40,926 nucleotides of DNA from PCC-7336 sp039817825 (GTDB taxonomy: Bacteria; Cyanobacteriota; Cyanobacteriia; Thermostichales; PCC-7336), in NCBI GenBank assembly GCA_039817825.1, contig JBCBVA010000021.1, positions 1 through 40,926 on the forward strand, in the 5' to 3' direction. A model generated the notes under the pieces. It did no database searches. It saw only the letters and a list, made by a program, of their open reading frames with translations, and had not been told where the DNA came from. Positions 39,634-40,926 of this stretch are shown here, piece after piece. Position 1 is the stretch's first letter. Each line of letters begins with the position of its first letter. The translations under genes were made by a program, and so were the position numbers.

Positions 39634-40926
39634 CTATTGGAAATATCTCATGGGGTTAACCGGGACACCATTGGCGTGGACTTCCAGATGGAGGTGAGGG
39701 CCAGTGCTCCATCCCGTACTGCCGCGACTCATAATGGCTTGCCCCTGTTGTACCGTTTGGCCGGTACTGACAAACAGGCTCGTACCGTGGGCGTATAGCG
39801 TCACCAACCCGTTTGGATGCTGGATCTTGACCATATTGCCATATCCACCCGTATGCCAGCCGGAGAAGATCACCGTTCCCCCTTGCACCGCCACAATAGG
39901 TGTTCCGTAGGGGCCGGGAATGTCAATCCCGTTGTGCATGCGGCCCCATCGCCAGCCGAACCCCGAGTTAATTCGACCGGCTACAGGCCAGACAAAGCCA
40001 CTACTGCTGACGGCTGGTGGTAACGCTGCCACAGATTGGTTGGTGCCGCCCGGAATCGAAAGCTGCTGTCCAACTTGCAGGCGATTGGGACGTACGGTGG
40101 GGTTAGCACGAATGAGTTCGTTCACCGTCATGTTGTGACGGCTGGCAATCGACCCCAACGTATCGCCTCCTTGGACTTGATAGGTTTGGGGCTGGGGGGA
40201 GACATTTGTTCCCGCGTCCCCTGATGATTCGGGGATGGTCAGGGTGACTCCTGACTGCAGGCGAGTCGATCGCACGTCTGGATTGACTGCCAGAAGCTCC
40301 CGAGTGGATGTATCGAACTGTCGAGAAATCGTGGCCAGCGTGTCACCCTCAACCACGGTGTATGTCCGCGTGGAGGAATCTGTCGTTTCGCTAACCACGC
40401 TGGAGGTTGAGGTCAACGAGGAATACGTAGCTAAATTCCACTCGGCAACGCCTGACGCTGCTAACGTTTCCAATACTTTGTTGCGAACCGCCAGAATTTC
40501 TTCGACTTTGCCCGGTATCACTAAGCGCTGACCGACAGTAAGTTCACCTTCTTCACTCAGGGGGGTGGCGGCAATAATATCGGCTTCATTCACTTCATGA
40601 GAATTGGCAATGGTCTCCAGCGTATCTCCAGTGCCAACCGTGTACACTAAGCCCTCTGTGCGGGGAATAAACAATGTGCGCCCAGGTTCCAGGACAGTTT
40701 GGGCGTTAATTCCGTTAGAGGTGGCGATCGCTGCTGCATCTATCTGATACATCTTGGTGAGATGCCACAGCGTCTCCCCGTCTCGAATCTCGTGCTGCAC
40801 GATGCCGGATGTGGGCTCCTCCGGCAATAGCTCGTCATCAGACAGAGCCTGACTGGCTCGCTCCAACCGTAAATCGTAGTTTTGCTGCAGTACACCTTGA
40901 ATGGTGACATCGGTGCTGGCAGCGGC
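39634..40926 (-). CDS. LysM-repeat M23 peptidase, partial (N-terminus outside window)
   Basis: The frame is open to the window edge, so the N-terminus and any signal peptide are missing; at least 430 residues are encoded. Four LysM-type modules are seen: HEIRDGETLWHLTKMYQID, YTVGTGDTLETIANSHEVN, YTVVEGDTLATISRQFDTS and YQVQGGDTLGSIASRHNMT, each ending in a typical (L/T)xIP. LysM binds the glycan of peptidoglycan. The C-terminal M23 domain is complete: GFGWRWGRMHNGIDIPGPYGTPI (first His and Asp), LVTLYAHGT, and GPHLHLEVH with HxH, then VNPMRYF. It is a probable cell-wall crosslink hydrolase or amidase activator of the NlpD/EnvC kind. It converges on tag. Confidence 0.92.
   Translation of the reverse strand, partial: AAASTDVTIQGVLQQNYDLRLERASQALSDDELLPEEPTSGIVQHEIRDGETLWHLTKMYQIDAAAIATSNGINAQTVLEPGRTLFIPRTEGLVYTVGTGDTLETIANSHEVNEADIIAATPLSEEGELTVGQRLVIPGKVEEILAVRNKVLETLAASGVAEWNLATYSSLTSTSSVVSETTDSSTRTYTVVEGDTLATISRQFDTSTRELLAVNPDVRSTRLQSGVTLTIPESSGDAGTNVSPQPQTYQVQGGDTLGSIASRHNMTVNELIRANPTVRPNRLQVGQQLSIPGGTNQSVAALPPAVSSSGFVWPVAGRINSGFGWRWGRMHNGIDIPGPYGTPIVAVQGGTVIFSGWHTGGYGNMVKIQHPNGLVTLYAHGTSLFVSTGQTVQQGQAIMSRGSTGWSTGPHLHLEVHANGVPVNPMRYFQ

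Noticed and set aside
1..40926. CRISPR array, insertion sequence or prophage
   Set aside because: No regular direct repeats with unique spacers, no transposase or integrase, and no phage structural genes were seen.

Overview
This 40.9 kb window is chromosomal DNA from a cyanobacterium. The evidence is the ndhC-ndhK-ndhJ cluster of photosynthetic NDH-1, a SasA-type clock kinase with a KaiB-like N-terminus, a DesB-type omega-3 desaturase, a CpcD-type phycobilisome linker domain, a DUF2808 protein, a ThiE with the N-terminal domain common in cyanobacteria, and many HIP1 octamers (GCGATCGC). Base composition looks moderately GC-rich and even. I see no integrase, transposase, phage gene, rRNA or CRISPR array. 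I cannot name the species from the sequence.

Layout. 1-2125 (minus): a secreted beta-helix protein followed by an L-asparaginase II cut by the window edge. 2532-3898 (plus): thiE-thiS. 4203-5231: a small hypothetical gene and a long leader rich in possible hairpins. 5232-6972: guaA and its terminator. 7002-8036 (minus): an EamA exporter. 8395-10053 (plus): ychF and coaD. 10113-12630 (minus): a small hypothetical gene, a 56-residue membrane protein gene, then ndhJ, ndhK and ndhC. 12885-14931 (minus): gcvH and a 489-residue protein with a PD-(D/E)XK nuclease-like C-terminus. 15620-17611 (plus): eno and a ComFB-family gene. 18240-21757: apt, a membrane protein, a NYN-domain RNase, a prepilin peptidase and a small conserved-looking gene. 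22443-25965: desB, a secreted PsbP-like protein, exonuclease III and DUF2808. 25962-28911: a 49-residue ORF directly behind a UbiB/ABC1 kinase, and a divergent secreted nuclease-fold protein. 29007-32942 (minus): a DUF6745 protein, ftsE translationally coupled to a WecG/TagA glycosyltransferase, and a CpcD-domain protein. 33236-37008: rsmG, an Imm17-like membrane protein, the tRNA-queuosine mannosyltransferase and sasA. 37198-40926: two M23 peptidases, tRNA-Leu(CAG) and tag.

Most genes are single or paired housekeeping functions: nucleotide metabolism (guaA, apt), cofactors (thiE, thiS, coaD), central carbon metabolism (eno, gcvH), respiration and cyclic electron flow (ndhCKJ), DNA repair (xth, tag), RNA modification (rsmG, QTMAN) and envelope work (pilD, two M23 proteins, WecG, FtsE).

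No complete new multi-gene system is evident. The best candidates for something undescribed are the PD-(D/E)XK protein at 13462-14931, the CpcD-domain protein with an unrecognised N-terminus at 32484-32942, two short genes that conventional length cut-offs would miss (10659-10829 and 25962-26111), and a dispersed intergenic repeat of about 30 bp present at least four times.
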